A stretch of 64,000 nt of DNA from [Enterobacter] lignolyticus SCF1 (GCF_000164865.1 NC_014618.1:1674001-1738000); one strand, 5' to 3'. Positions 18,174-27,352 are shown, counted from the stretch's first letter. Program-made: numbers and translations. Notes: generated from the sequence alone by a model not told the origin.

Positions 18174-18566
18174 ATGTATGATGTCCATGTGATACTGAAA
18201 AACAGCCCGGGGCAGCTGGCGCTGCTGGGAACAACCCTCGGCGCTCATGGGGTCGGTCTTGAAGGCGGCGGCGTGTTTAGCGTCGGCGAGGTATCTCATG
18301 CGCATTTTCTCGTTGAGGACGGGATGAAAGCGCGCGAGGTGCTTATGGCCGCCGGGGTTGAGGTCATCGCGGTTTGTGAGCCGATTATCCGCAAACTTCG
18401 GCAAGCGCGTCCGGGAGAGCTTGGCGAAATTGCCGCAGTGCTTGCAAAAAACGGTGTTAATATCCTGACGCAGTACAGCGATCATGCAAATCACCTTATT
18501 CTTATCACCGACAATGTGCAGAAAGCCCGCGAGGTGACTCAGCGCTGGGCCAGCGTGGACCAATAA
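18174..18566 (+). CDS. Double ACT-domain amino-acid-binding protein
   Basis: 130 residues that fold as two ACT domains in a row. The first begins [27 protein letters not shown], with the usual PGxLAxLxxxLxxxGV ligand loop. The second has [26 protein letters not shown]. Stand-alone tandem ACT proteins usually bind a small molecule, often an amino acid, and regulate a partner enzyme. No catalytic domain is attached, so the neighbouring ABM protein or the ArsR regulator may be the partner (inference). Tightly packed inside the operon. Confidence 0.85.
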   Translation: MYDVHVILKNSPGQLALLGTTLGAHGVGLEGGGVFSVGEVSHAHFLVEDGMKAREVLMAAGVEVIAVCEPIIRKLRQARPGELGEIAAVLAKNGVNILTQYSDHANHLILITDNVQKAREVTQRWASVDQ

Positions 18567-18568
18567 TT

Positions 18569-19264
18569 ATGCATAAGCATTCCGATGACGTTGAATCCCA
18601 GGTATCACAGGAGCGCGCGCTCGCCGGGCTCGCTTTTGCCATGTCTGACGTCTCTCGGATGAAAATGCTGTGCGCGCTGATGGACGGCAGGGCGTGGACC
18701 GCGACGGAGCTTGCCGTAGCGGCGGATATTGCGCCCTCAACGGCCAGCGCGCACCTGTGTAAACTCGTCGACAGCCGCCTCATCGTCGGTCTTTCGCAGG
18801 GCCGACACCGCTATTTTCGGCTTACCGGCCGCGACGTTGCCGGTTTGCTGGAGCAAATGATGGGGCTGACATGGCAGGCGACAGCGCATTGCAGCACGCC
18901 CGTTTCGTTACGCAAAGCGCGTACCTGTTACGATCATCTTGCCGGTGAAGTCGCGGTGGCCATTTTTGATTTTTTGCTGCGCGAGGCGTGGGTCGCCGAC
19001 GACGGCGAGGCGTTAACCCCCAAAGGCGTGGCGGGGTTTACCCGGATGGGCGTGACGCTCAGCGAGAGCGTGCGACGCAAACCGTGTTCAGCCTGTCTGG
19101 ACTGGAGCGAGCGCCGTTTTCATCTTGGCGGAATGGCCGGTGCGGCGCTATTGCTGCACGTCGAACAAAAGGGCTGGATCGCCCGTACGCCCGGATATCG
19201 CGAAGTGCGCATCACTTCAGTCGGTCAACTGGCGTTCAGGCGCTATTTTGAGGTGGATTGTTAA
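18569..19264 (+). CDS. ArsR-type winged-helix regulator with C-terminal sensor region
   Basis: 231 residues. The N-terminal winged HTH (about 18-95) reads LAFAMSDVSRMKMLCALMDGRAWTATELAVAADIAPSTASAHLCKLVDSRLI, typical of ArsR-family repressors. The C-terminal half is long for the family and has cysteines in the stretch RRKPCSACLDWSERRFHLGGMAGAALL (about 169-195), found in a subgroup of long ArsR proteins. These cysteines and the His/Cys-rich TAHCSTP segment could bind a metal or sense redox state, but this is not shown. The ATG follows the ACT gene stop after 2 bases without a clear ribosome site, which suggests coupling. Likely regulator of its own operon. Confidence 0.85.
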   Translation: MHKHSDDVESQVSQERALAGLAFAMSDVSRMKMLCALMDGRAWTATELAVAADIAPSTASAHLCKLVDSRLIVGLSQGRHRYFRLTGRDVAGLLEQMMGLTWQATAHCSTPVSLRKARTCYDHLAGEVAVAIFDFLLREAWVADDGEALTPKGVAGFTRMGVTLSESVRRKPCSACLDWSERRFHLGGMAGAALLLHVEQKGWIARTPGYREVRITSVGQLAFRRYFEVDC

Positions 19265-19346
19265 GCGTGATGCGACGGCCCTGAACCGCGCTTGTAATCC
19301 CTGACTGCTTCCCGTACTCTGCCTGCGGGATAACAAATCCCATGAT

Positions 19347-19424
19347 GACTCGGGGTGCCCTTCCTTGTGAAGGCTGAGAAATACCCGTACCACCTGATCT
19401 GGATAATGCCAGCGTAGGGAAGTC
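19347..19424 (+). promoter_or_regulatory. TPP riboswitch (thi box)
   Basis: The conserved core is intact: GACTCGGGGTGCCC, a variable P3 hairpin CCTTCCTTGTGAAGG, then GGCTGAGAAATACCCG, ACCACCTGATCTGGATAATGCC and AGCGTAGGGAAGTC. It lies about 50 bases before the thiM start, as in E. coli, where thiamin pyrophosphate binding blocks thiM translation and transcription. Confidence 0.97.
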
Positions 19425-19474
19425 AGAGACCAACACATGGTTATCGCTTCTTCACGGCCTGGCAGGAGCAAACC

Positions 19475-20254
19475 ATGCAAGCTGACCTGCTTAGTCCCGC
19501 GCAACTCGCGCACGTCCGCCATCTGTTTCACACCCATTCGCCGCTCGTTCACTGCATGACTAACGACGTGGTGCAAACCTTTACCGCTAACGTGCTGCTG
19601 GCGATCGGCGCTTCGCCGGCGATGGTTATCGATGATGACGAAGCCGCGCAGTTCGCCGCCGTTGCCGACGCGCTGCTGATAAACGTCGGTACGCTTACCC
19701 GGGACCGGGCGCAGGCGATGCGTGCGGCGGTGAACAGCGCGTACGCTCAGGGCAAACCCTGGGTGCTTGACCCGGTGGCGGTCGGGGCGCTAACGCTACG
19801 CAGCGATTTTTGCCGTGAGCTGCTGGCCCTGAAGCCGGCGGCCATTCGCGGCAACGCTTCGGAAATTCTGGCGCTGGCGGGGATGAGCCGCGGCGGGCGC
19901 GGGGTGGATACCACCGATGAAGCGGCAACCGCGCTACCGGCGGCGCAGGCGCTGGCGCGTCAGTGGGTGACGACCGTCGTCGTTACCGGCGAGGCGGATT
20001 ACATCACCGACGGCGCGCGTACGACGAGGGTGACCGGCGGTGACCCGCTGATGACCCGGGTGGTCGGCACCGGCTGCGCTCTGTCCGCCGTGGTGGCCGC
20101 AAGCCTTGCGCTGCCGGGCGACCGTCTGGATAACGTTGCCGCCGCCTGCGGCATGATGAAGCAGGCGGGGAGCGTGGCGACGGCAAACGGTCGCGGGCCG
20201 GGAAGCTTCGTCGCCGCGTTTGTCGACGCACTGTATGCGGAGGTGCAGGCATGA
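19475..20254 (+). CDS. thiM: Hydroxyethylthiazole kinase
   Basis: 259 residues (E. coli ThiM has 262). Phosphorylates 4-methyl-5-(2-hydroxyethyl)thiazole for thiamin salvage. Family motifs: [25 protein letters not shown] near the N-terminus, [19 protein letters not shown], and the ribokinase-like [13 protein letters not shown] with the catalytic Cys/anion hole (about 187-199). AGGAG precedes the ATG at 19475. Controlled by the TPP riboswitch upstream and overlapping thiD by 4 bases (ATGA). Confidence 0.96.
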   Translation: MQADLLSPAQLAHVRHLFHTHSPLVHCMTNDVVQTFTANVLLAIGASPAMVIDDDEAAQFAAVADALLINVGTLTRDRAQAMRAAVNSAYAQGKPWVLDPVAVGALTLRSDFCRELLALKPAAIRGNASEILALAGMSRGGRGVDTTDEAATALPAAQALARQWVTTVVVTGEADYITDGARTTRVTGGDPLMTRVVGTGCALSAVVAASLALPGDRLDNVAAACGMMKQAGSVATANGRGPGSFVAAFVDALYAEVQA

Positions 20255-21051
20255 CGCGCATTAATGCCCTGACCATCGCCGGTACGGACCCCAGCGGCGG
20301 CGCCGGTATCCAGGCGGATCTGAAAACCTTTTCGGCGCTGGGGGCCTACGGCTGCTCGGCGATCACCGCGCTGGTGGCGCAAAATACCCGCGGCGTGCAG
20401 TCGGTATACCGTATCGAACCCGATTTTGTCGCCGCGCAGCTGGATTCAGTGCTGAGCGACGTGCGCATCGATACCACCAAAATCGGCATGCTGGCAGAAA
20501 CGGATATCGTCGAGGTCGTGGCGGAGCGTCTTGCCCGTTATCAGATCCGTAACGTGGTGCTGGATACGGTGATGCTGGCTAAAAGCGGCGATCCGCTGCT
20601 TTCCGCCTCCGCCGTGGAGACCCTGCGCCGCCGTCTGCTGCCGCAGGTGTCGCTGATTACGCCGAACCTGCCGGAGGCGGCGGCGCTGCTGGCGGCGCCG
20701 CACGCCCGCAGCGAGCAGGAGATGCTGGAGCAGGGGCGCGCGCTGCTCGGGTTCGGCTGCGGCGCCGTGCTGATGAAGGGCGGTCATCTGGAGGATGCCG
20801 AAAGTCCCGACTGGCTGTTTACGCCGCAGGGCGAATACCGGTTCACCGCGCCGCGCGTGCCGACCAAAAACACCCACGGCACCGGTTGCACGCTGTCGGC
20901 GGCGCTGGCGGCGCTGCGTCCGCGCTATCGCAGCTGGCAGGAAACGGTGCCGGAGGCCAAGGCCTGGCTCTCTGCCGCGCTGGCGCAGGCGGATACCCTT
21001 GAGGTCGGTCACGGTATTGGCCCTGTGCACCATTTCCACGCGTGGTGGTAG
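20251..21051 (+). CDS. thiD: Hydroxymethylpyrimidine/phosphomethylpyrimidine kinase
   Basis: 266 residues, the same as E. coli ThiD. A ribokinase-fold enzyme that phosphorylates HMP twice to HMP-PP in thiamin synthesis. Motifs: [26 protein letters not shown] at the start, and [16 protein letters not shown] (about 209-224) with the catalytic Cys. Translationally coupled to thiM by a 4-base overlap. In E. coli thiD is followed by yegX; that gene is absent here and yegW follows after 36 bases. Confidence 0.96.
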   Translation: MTRINALTIAGTDPSGGAGIQADLKTFSALGAYGCSAITALVAQNTRGVQSVYRIEPDFVAAQLDSVLSDVRIDTTKIGMLAETDIVEVVAERLARYQIRNVVLDTVMLAKSGDPLLSASAVETLRRRLLPQVSLITPNLPEAAALLAAPHARSEQEMLEQGRALLGFGCGAVLMKGGHLEDAESPDWLFTPQGEYRFTAPRVPTKNTHGTGCTLSAALAALRPRYRSWQETVPEAKAWLSAALAQADTLEVGHGIGPVHHFHAWW

Positions 21052-21055
21052 TATA

Positions 21056-21076
21056 CTGGCAGGAGAATCTTGCCAG
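21056..21076. promoter_or_regulatory. Inverted repeat in the thiD-yegW gap
   Basis: CTGGCA - 9 bases - TGCCAG lies just before the yegW ribosome site (AGGAAAA). It could be an operator for the GntR-type YegW or a small hairpin affecting translation. Only the symmetry is seen; no binding data. Confidence 0.35.
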
Positions 21077-21087
21077 GAAAAGACCCG

Positions 21088-21834
21088 ATGGAACAAGCGC
21101 ATACCCGGCTTATCAGCCAACTGAACGAGCGCATTGCGGCGGCGGACAACACGCCGCTGTACCTTAAGTTTGCCGAAACGGTGAAAAACGCCGTGCGCAG
21201 CGGCTGGCTGGAGCACGGCAACATCCTGCCCGGCGAGCGCGATCTCAGCCAACTGACGGGCGTCTCGCGCATCACCGTGCGCAAAGCGATGCAGACGCTT
21301 GAGGATGAAGGCGTGGTCACCCGCGCGCGCGGGTACGGCACGCAGATCAACAATATCTTCGAGTATTCGCTGAAAGAGGCGCGGGGTTTTTCGCAGCAGG
21401 TGGTGCTGCGCGGTAAAAAGCCCGATACCCTGTGGGTGAATAAACGGGTGGTGGAATGCCCGGCGGAGGTGGCGGAACAGCTGGCCGTCGCGCCGCGCAG
21501 CGAGGTGTTCCTGCTCAAGCGTATTCGCTATGTGGATGAAGAGGCGGTATCGATTGAAGAGTCGTGGGTGCCGGCGCACCTGATTGCCGATGCGGAGGCT
21601 ATCGGCATCTCGCTGTATGACTATTTTCGCAGCCAGCATATTTACCCGCAGCGCACGCGCTCAAGGGTGAGCGCGCGGATGCCGGATGCGGAGTTTCAGT
21701 CGCACATCAAAATGGATGAAAAAATCCCGGTGCTGGTGATAAAACAGGTCGCGCTCGATCAGCAGCAGCGACCCATTGAATACAGCATCAGCTACTGCCG
21801 CAGCGATTTATACGTGTTCGTGTGCGAGGAGTAG
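21088..21834 (+). CDS. yegW: GntR/UTRA family regulator YegW
   Basis: 248 residues, the same as E. coli YegW. The N-terminal GntR winged HTH includes LPGERDLSQLTGVSRITVRKAMQTLEDEGVVTRARGYGTQI (about 48-88), followed by a UTRA ligand domain (about 95-240) that ends in YCRSDLYVFVCEE. UTRA domains bind small sugars or related compounds. It sits convergent to the yegVUT operon, with 27 bases of overlap with yegV, and probably regulates it. Start 21088 is used because AGGAAAA sits in front and the length matches. Confidence 0.92.
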   Translation: MEQAHTRLISQLNERIAAADNTPLYLKFAETVKNAVRSGWLEHGNILPGERDLSQLTGVSRITVRKAMQTLEDEGVVTRARGYGTQINNIFEYSLKEARGFSQQVVLRGKKPDTLWVNKRVVECPAEVAEQLAVAPRSEVFLLKRIRYVDEEAVSIEESWVPAHLIADAEAIGISLYDYFRSQHIYPQRTRSRVSARMPDAEFQSHIKMDEKIPVLVIKQVALDQQQRPIEYSISYCRSDLYVFVCEE

Positions 21835-22761
21835 CTCCTCGCGCGTGGGCGCGCAGTCGCCGCCGCGGCGGCTGACCACCCAGGATGCCACCGCGTTGCC
21901 GAGCGTTACCGCATCGGCAAGCGTCCACCCGGCGGCAAGCCCTGCCAGTACCCCTCCGGCATGGCTGTCTCCTGCGCCGATGGTATCCACAACCGTAGTG
22001 GCGAACGGCGCGGCGAGCCCCTCCTCGTGTTCGCTGAAGTACCATGCGCCGTCTTTATCCTGACGCACGATGACCGGCGCCGCAAAGCGCGCCAGCCACG
22101 CCCGACCAAAGGCGGTTGTCCCGGCGGGCAGCTGCTCGCGTTCGGCGACAATCTCCGCTTCCTGGCGATTCAGCGTGACGATCGGTCGGCAGGCCATAAT
22201 CCGGGCGAACAGCGCCGGGGAAATATCCGCAATCCGCGGGCCGAAATCGATAAGCGCGGTCATGCCGGGGTGCGACTCCAGCCAGCCGACCAGCAGCGGC
22301 GCGCAGGCCGCCGTAAGCTGGTAACCGGACAGATACACCAGCCCGTCGCTGGCCTCGGGCAGGCGCGCCAGCCAGTCGTCGCACCAGGCGTTTTCCACTC
22401 CGGTAAAGGACATAAACGTCCGCTCGCCGTCAGGCTCGACCAGCGCCAGACACCAGCCGTTGTCGCCGGCGTCGGTCTCAATCACGCTTTCAATGCCCTG
22501 ACGGGCGAGGTTGTGGCGCACAATATCCGCCCAGACGCCCTGGCCGAGCGGCAGGGCGTTGCAGGCGCTGATGCCAAGACGCCTGAGCGCCACCGCCACG
22601 TTGAGCGCGCAGCCGCCGATGTTCACGCTCTGCTGCTGGAGTTCGATATCGCAGCCCCGCCACGGCAGCGCGTAAGCATCGGCGATGACGTCGATCACCG
22701 CCGAGCCGATCACCGTCACCGGGCGCTGCTGGCGCAGGTGGGCGAGTTTCCCGGCTAACAT
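21808..22761 (-). CDS. yegV: PfkB family sugar/nucleoside kinase YegV
   Basis: 317 residues (E. coli 321). Ribokinase/PfkB fold: GSAVIDVIADAY near the start, the dimer-lid strand region with NIGGCALNVAVALRRLG, and the second signature DTIGAGDSHAGGVLAG (about 255-270) with the catalytic Asp and anion hole. The substrate is not proven; the operon with a nucleoside-type transporter (YegT) and an ADP-ribosylglycohydrolase (YegU) suggests a nucleoside or ribosyl compound. Overlaps yegU by 7 bases upstream. Confidence 0.93.
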   Translation of the reverse strand: MLAGKLAHLRQQRPVTVIGSAVIDVIADAYALPWRGCDIELQQQSVNIGGCALNVAVALRRLGISACNALPLGQGVWADIVRHNLARQGIESVIETDAGDNGWCLALVEPDGERTFMSFTGVENAWCDDWLARLPEASDGLVYLSGYQLTAACAPLLVGWLESHPGMTALIDFGPRIADISPALFARIMACRPIVTLNRQEAEIVAEREQLPAGTTAFGRAWLARFAAPVIVRQDKDGAWYFSEHEEGLAAPFATTVVDTIGAGDSHAGGVLAGLAAGWTLADAVTLGNAVASWVVSRRGGDCAPTREELLLAHEHV

Positions 22762-23762
22762 ACCGCCTCCCGCTGCTGACGGAAGTGGAGCAGGGCGGCG
22801 GCATAGCGCTGGAAGTCCAGCTGATTGACCGCATCCAGCTCCTGCTTAAATTCGGGATTGATCCCGGCAATACCGTGGAGCGCGCCGCAGATGGCGGTCG
22901 CCATGGCGCCAATGGTATCGGTGTCGCCGCCGAGGTTGGCGCACAGGATGGCGCAGCGGTTCGGGTCGGTACCGGCAAGGTCGACCAGCGCCACCGCGCA
23001 GGCGACGGACTCCAGGGTGCTGGTGCCCGCGCCGACAAGCTGATACAGCTGCTCGCAGGCGGACTCTACGCCGTTGGCCTCGCGTACGGTTTTGATGGCC
23101 AGCTCAATGCGCAGCGCCAGCGAGGCGCTAAAGGTAGTAATCCGTTTTTCCTGAGCGTGGCGGGCGACGGCGGGCAGCGCGTCGACAATCTCCTGCCAGC
23201 CCGCGCCGTCAACCGCGCGCGATACCGCCCAGGCGATGACGACCGCGCCCGCCACGGCGAGATCGGATTTGTGCGTCGGGCTGGAGGCCAGCGCAACGGC
23301 GTCGATGAAGGCGTCGAGATCCCCGGTCGGCAGCATGCAGCCGAGCGGCGATACGCGCATCGCCGCGCCGTTGGTCACGCCGTTGTTCTCAAGCTCGCGC
23401 ACCGGTTTACCGTCGCGGATGGCGTTGAGCGCAATTTTCGAAGTCGGGCCGAGCACGTTTTTGTTAAAGGCGTCGAATCCCTGCGCCCATTTCAGGATAT
23501 GGCGGCCAATGACGTCCGGGACGATGTTGCCGTCGCACTCAATCAGCGCATCGGCAAGGCACAGCGCCATTGAGGTGTCGTCGGTGAACTCCGCGCGGCC
23601 AAAGTAGCAGGCCGCCGTGTTCTCCGCCGGGCCGGGCAAAAAGCGGTCTATCCAGCCGAAGTGGGCCTTCACCCGCGCTCTTGGCCATAGCTCCGATGGC
23701 ATCCCCAGCGCGTCGCCAAGCGCCTGACCGTATAAGGCACCCAGAATTCGTTGTTCCTTCAT
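22755..23762 (-). CDS. yegU: ADP-ribosylglycohydrolase family protein YegU
   Basis: 335 residues (E. coli 334). ADP-ribosylglycohydrolase (ARH/DraG) fold. Metal-binding motifs are intact: FTDDTSMALCLADAL near residue 60 and the late CANLGGDTDTIGAMATA (about 270-287), which together hold two Mg ions. Reaction in the family: removal of ADP-ribose from an N- or O-linked site or from a nucleoside-like compound. Here it lies between a transporter and a kinase, which hints at a catabolic rather than a signalling role. ATGA overlap with yegT. Confidence 0.93.
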   Translation of the reverse strand: MKEQRILGALYGQALGDALGMPSELWPRARVKAHFGWIDRFLPGPAENTAACYFGRAEFTDDTSMALCLADALIECDGNIVPDVIGRHILKWAQGFDAFNKNVLGPTSKIALNAIRDGKPVRELENNGVTNGAAMRVSPLGCMLPTGDLDAFIDAVALASSPTHKSDLAVAGAVVIAWAVSRAVDGAGWQEIVDALPAVARHAQEKRITTFSASLALRIELAIKTVREANGVESACEQLYQLVGAGTSTLESVACAVALVDLAGTDPNRCAILCANLGGDTDTIGAMATAICGALHGIAGINPEFKQELDAVNQLDFQRYAAALLHFRQQREAVC

Positions 23763-25024
23763 TTTGCTTCCCCTTGTGCCAGCGTAGCGTCATTGATCGC
23801 CACAATCTCTTTATCCGATTCGCGGAACAGCAGCATGAACAGGACGGCGATAACGGCAATCATCACCGCGCCGAAGGTCCACATTCCCGCCCAGTTAAAG
23901 GTCAGTCCGTTCACCGGCTCTTTATATGCAAACATTTTTTCCATCATCACGCCGCCCAGGCGGTAGCCCAGCAGGCTGCCGAAGCCCTGGCAGCACAGCG
24001 TAATCAGCCCCTGCGCGGCGGTGCGCATATGAACCGGCGCCTTTTTATCGACATAAATGTACGCCGTGACGTAGTAGAAATCGTAGCTCACGCCGTGCAG
24101 CAGGATACCGAGGAACAGCAGGCCATAGGTGAAGTATTGCTCTGCGCCGCCGTAAACGAAGAAGCCATAGCGGATGGCCGCGGTGATAAGACCAAGTAAT
24201 AGAACCTTTTTAATACCAAAGCGCTTAGTGAAGAACGGCAGCGCCAGCATAAAGAAGATTTCGGAGAACTGGCCGAGCGTCATCCAGCCCGTGGCGTTTT
24301 TCATCCCCACTTCGGTCAGATAGCCGTTAGCGAAGATGTAGTAGAACGCCAGCGGCATAGCGAACAGGAATGAGCAGACAAAGAAGACAAGAAAGTTCTT
24401 ATCGCGCAGCAGCACCAGCGCGTCCAGACCGAGCATCACCTTCAGGTCGAGCTTGCCGGTACTCTTCGGCGGCGTATCCGGCAGGAAGAAGGCGAACACC
24501 CCAAGCACCAGCGAGCTTGCGGCGGTGATCAGCAGCGGTACGTTGGTGGGCGAAATATCGGCAAAGCCCATCATCTGCGGCAAGAAGCCGCAGACCAGCC
24601 CGGAGCCTATCCAGCCGATAGTCCCCATCACGCGGATGCGCGGGAAGTCGAGCTCGACGTCGGGGACGTTGGCAAAAGCGATGCTGTTGGTCAGCGCAAT
24701 CGTCGGCATATAGGTCAGCGAGTAGGCCAGCAGCAGCGGGAAGAAGCCGCTGAAGGTGGTCTGCTGCGCGGCGAAGTACATCAGGATGGCGCCGGCGAAC
24801 ATCAGCACCGCCAGCACTTTTTGCGCGGAGAAGAAGCGGTCCGTCAGCGAGCCGACGAGAATAGGCGACAGGATGGCGGCGATAGCGGTACAGGCGTAGG
24901 ACCAGCCGATCTCCCCGGCGCTGAAGCCGCTTTTGTTAAGCCAAAGCCACAGCGGAACAAACCAGGCGCCCCAGATAAACCATTCAACGAACATCATGAA
25001 CGACAGTTTGACTGTAGTTTTCAT
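23759..25024 (-). CDS. yegT: Nucleoside:H+ symporter family MFS transporter YegT
   Basis: 421 residues from MKTTVKLSFMMFVEWFIWG, matching the start of E. coli YegT (425). Twelve hydrophobic helices and close resemblance to NupG/XapB-type nucleoside symporters, with the NHS-family stretch FVEWFIWGAWFVPLW. Inner membrane. First gene of the yegTUV operon and divergent from fbaB with 253 bases between. An upstream in-frame Met exists, but AAGGA precedes the chosen ATG and the family start agrees. Confidence 0.93.
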   Translation of the reverse strand: MKTTVKLSFMMFVEWFIWGAWFVPLWLWLNKSGFSAGEIGWSYACTAIAAILSPILVGSLTDRFFSAQKVLAVLMFAGAILMYFAAQQTTFSGFFPLLLAYSLTYMPTIALTNSIAFANVPDVELDFPRIRVMGTIGWIGSGLVCGFLPQMMGFADISPTNVPLLITAASSLVLGVFAFFLPDTPPKSTGKLDLKVMLGLDALVLLRDKNFLVFFVCSFLFAMPLAFYYIFANGYLTEVGMKNATGWMTLGQFSEIFFMLALPFFTKRFGIKKVLLLGLITAAIRYGFFVYGGAEQYFTYGLLFLGILLHGVSYDFYYVTAYIYVDKKAPVHMRTAAQGLITLCCQGFGSLLGYRLGGVMMEKMFAYKEPVNGLTFNWAGMWTFGAVMIAVIAVLFMLLFRESDKEIVAINDATLAQGEAK

Positions 25025-25062
25025 AAGTAAATCCTTCATGACAGGTAAGGTACGCCTGAACA

Positions 25063-25094
25063 ATACCATTTAATAATACCTTTTAAATACCTTT
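25063..25094. promoter_or_regulatory. Three ATACC(A/T)TTTAA-type direct repeats upstream of yegT
   Basis: ATACC occurs at 25063, 25076 and 25087, each followed by (A/T)TTTAA or TTTG, about one helical turn apart, 40-70 bases before the yegT start in the divergent yegT-fbaB space. Read on the yegT strand these are GGTAT direct repeats. They could be binding sites for YegW or another regulator. No data beyond the repeat pattern. Confidence 0.4.
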
Positions 25095-25277
25095 GAGGTG
25101 ATTCTTTGAGCGACTTAACAGTTTACTCTTCAGTGAATCGTGTCAGCCGATGAGCCTGAAAAGCGCACAAATCGGCTGGAAATTCCGGCGGTCGCATACC
25201 AGGCTTATGGCTGGCCAAAAAACTGGCCCAGGACAATTCATGGCCAACGCAGGTTGGCTCTTACGGGAGTTATCACT

Positions 25278-26327
25278 ATGACTGATATTGCGCAGCTACT
25301 TGGCAAAGACGCCGACGGCCTTTTACAGCATCGTTGTATGACCATTCCGGCAGACCAGCTCTATCTCCCCGGGGCGGATTACGTTTCGCGGGTGATGATA
25401 GATAATGATCGTCCCCCTGCGGTATTACGCAATATGCAGACGCTGTACAACACCGGGCGTCTTGCAGGAACCGGCTACCTTTCTATATTACCGGTAGACC
25501 AGGGCGTTGAGCACTCCGCCGGCGCCTCCTTTGCCGCTAATCCGCTTTATTTTGATCCCAGGAACATCGTCGAGCTGGCGATTGAGGCCGGATGCAACTG
25601 CGTGGCCTCAACCTATGGCGTGCTGGCCTCCGTGTCGCGCCGCTATGCGCACCGCATTCCGTTTCTCGTCAAACTGAACCATAACGAAACCCTGAGCTAC
25701 CCCAACACCTTTGACCAGACGCTGTACGCCAGCGTCGAGCAGGCCTTCAACATGGGGGCGGTCGCCGTCGGCGCGACTATCTACTTCGGCTCAGAAGAAT
25801 CCCGCCGCCAGATTGAAGAAATATCGGCGGCCTTTGAGCGCGCGCATGAGCTGGGGATGGTCACCGTGCTGTGGGCCTACTTGCGTAACTCGGCCTTTAA
25901 GAAGGACGGCGTGGACTACCATGTTTCCGCCGACTTAACCGGCCAGGCCAACCATCTGGCCGCCACGATCGGCGCGGATATCGTCAAGCAAAAAATGGCG
26001 GAAAACAACGGCGGCTATAGGGCGGTGAACTACGGCTACACCGACGAACGGGTGTACAGCAAGCTGACCACCGATAACCCGATCGATCTGGTGCGCTATC
26101 AGCTGGCGAACTGCTATATGGGACGCGCGGGGCTGATTAACTCCGGCGGCGCGGCGGGCGACAACGATATGGCCGATGCGGTACGCACGGCGGTAATTAA
26201 TAAACGCGCTGGCGGAATGGGGCTTATTCTCGGACGTAAAGCGTTTAAAAAATCGATGGCTGATGGCGTTAAATTAATTAACGCCGTACAGGATGTGTAT
26301 CTGGATGGCAAGGTGACAATCGCCTGA
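25278..26327 (+). CDS. fbaB: Class I fructose-bisphosphate aldolase FbaB (DhnA type)
   Basis: 349 residues (E. coli 350). Cleaves fructose 1,6-bisphosphate by a Schiff-base mechanism in the cytoplasm. Motifs: [50 protein letters not shown], and [16 protein letters not shown], whose first Lys is the likely Schiff-base residue. The ATG at 25278 is preceded by GGGAG; a longer in-frame reading adds about 46 residues of non-conserved sequence and is rejected. Induced in E. coli on C3 compounds under Cra control. Confidence 0.95.
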   Translation: MTDIAQLLGKDADGLLQHRCMTIPADQLYLPGADYVSRVMIDNDRPPAVLRNMQTLYNTGRLAGTGYLSILPVDQGVEHSAGASFAANPLYFDPRNIVELAIEAGCNCVASTYGVLASVSRRYAHRIPFLVKLNHNETLSYPNTFDQTLYASVEQAFNMGAVAVGATIYFGSEESRRQIEEISAAFERAHELGMVTVLWAYLRNSAFKKDGVDYHVSADLTGQANHLAATIGADIVKQKMAENNGGYRAVNYGYTDERVYSKLTTDNPIDLVRYQLANCYMGRAGLINSGGAAGDNDMADAVRTAVINKRAGGMGLILGRKAFKKSMADGVKLINAVQDVYLDGKVTIA

Positions 26328-26333
26328 TGCTTT

Positions 26334-26370
26334 CGTCCTCCTCATCGCGAGGAGGACGTGTTATTTTCTT
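26334..26370 (+). terminator. Probable terminator of fbaB
   Basis: Perfect 10-bp stem CGTCCTCCTC / GAGGAGGACG with a 5-base loop, 6 bases after the fbaB stop. The following T tract is interrupted (TGTTATTTTCTT), so the termination strength is uncertain. Confidence 0.72.
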
Positions 26371-26783
26371 GTCCATTCCTCGAGGCTTTCACTAAACAAG
26401 CCGATAAATTAATATTCATTAACCTCGCTTTTTAGAGCTATCGCCAGATAATTCGTAAGTTCTGACTCTTAAATGGCCTTAAGATAAAATATATTATTAT
26501 GACTGTATTTTTCTTATTGTTAGCAATATCAATGCATTAAGATTGCATTTAAGGCGGATTTTCTTATTTAAGAAGTCCCTTTTGCGCATTTGAGAAAATA
26601 AAGGTTTTACTTTTCAGGATTATTCTTAAACTAACAGTCATCGTAGGGTTAATCCTATGATGCGATCGAATATTACTGGCCTCCATTAATTTGCTAGCAA
26701 GCATTATAGCCCATCTTTTTTAGACGGTGGGACGGGTGCGCCTTAGCAGGATGTCAGCGTTATTATTTATAAGGGACAATTCT
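26371..26783 (+). other. AT-rich leader region before the fimbrial operon
   Basis: About 410 bases without a plausible gene. Composition drops to markedly AT-rich compared with fbaB. It holds an imperfect inverted repeat CATCGTAGG - 6 - CCTATGATG at 26639-26662, a candidate regulatory site, and the ribosome site AAGGGA at 26771 for the subunit gene. The fimbrial promoter must lie here. There are no recombinase sites or invertible-element repeats that I can see. Confidence 0.6.
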
Positions 26784-27338
26784 ATGAAATTAAAATATTT
26801 CAGTGCGCTGCATATTGGCATTACGGGCGGCATGACATTGTTATTGAGCAATATGGCGATGGCGGATTCAGCCAATACCATTACGTTCAAAGGCGAGGTC
26901 ACGGAACAAACCTGTGAAGTGACCGTTAACGGGGTGAATGCGCGTCCGGTCGTGCTGCTGCCTTCCGTGGCGAAAAGCGAACTGACGTCGGCGTCGTCCT
27001 CTGCGGGGTTAACCACCTTTACGCTGGGGGTAACCGGCTGTACCGCTGACACCAACGCCCTGGATATCAAAACGGTGTTTGTCGCCAATAACATGACCGC
27101 GCTCGGCAACCTGGCGAATACCGGTACGGCGCAAAACGTGGAGCTGCAGCTTTTAACCGATGCGACGGGAACGACGGTTATCGATCTGCGCGACCCGACG
27201 CCGGTGGCCGGAATCACCGTCGCCGCTGGCAGTACGTCGGGCGAGCATGATTACGCCGTGCAGTATTACAGCCCGAACGGCGGCGCGACCGCCGGTACGG
27301 TCGTGGGTACGGTGCAATACGCCGTCACGTACCTCTAA
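26784..27338 (+). CDS. Major fimbrial subunit (pilin)
   Basis: 184 residues with a signal peptide (MKLKYFSALHIGITGG to MAMADS). The mature protein has the chaperone/usher pilin pattern: TITFKGEVTEQTCEVTVNG, a disulfide pair of cysteines (TCEV and GCTA), and a C-terminal beta strand ending in the penultimate Tyr (QYAVTYL) that the chaperone captures. It resembles the YehD-type single-domain pilins of enterobacteria, but the exact family name cannot be given. AAGGGA precedes the ATG. First gene of the fimbrial operon, 14 bases before the first chaperone gene. Confidence 0.87.
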   Translation: MKLKYFSALHIGITGGMTLLLSNMAMADSANTITFKGEVTEQTCEVTVNGVNARPVVLLPSVAKSELTSASSSAGLTTFTLGVTGCTADTNALDIKTVFVANNMTALGNLANTGTAQNVELQLLTDATGTTVIDLRDPTPVAGITVAAGSTSGEHDYAVQYYSPNGGATAGTVVGTVQYAVTYL

Positions 27339-27352
27339 GCGGGCCGCAGGTG

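Noticed and set aside
25140..25277. N-terminal extension of FbaB
   Set aside because: Not present in the family; the ATG at 25278 has its own ribosome site and matches the E. coli start.
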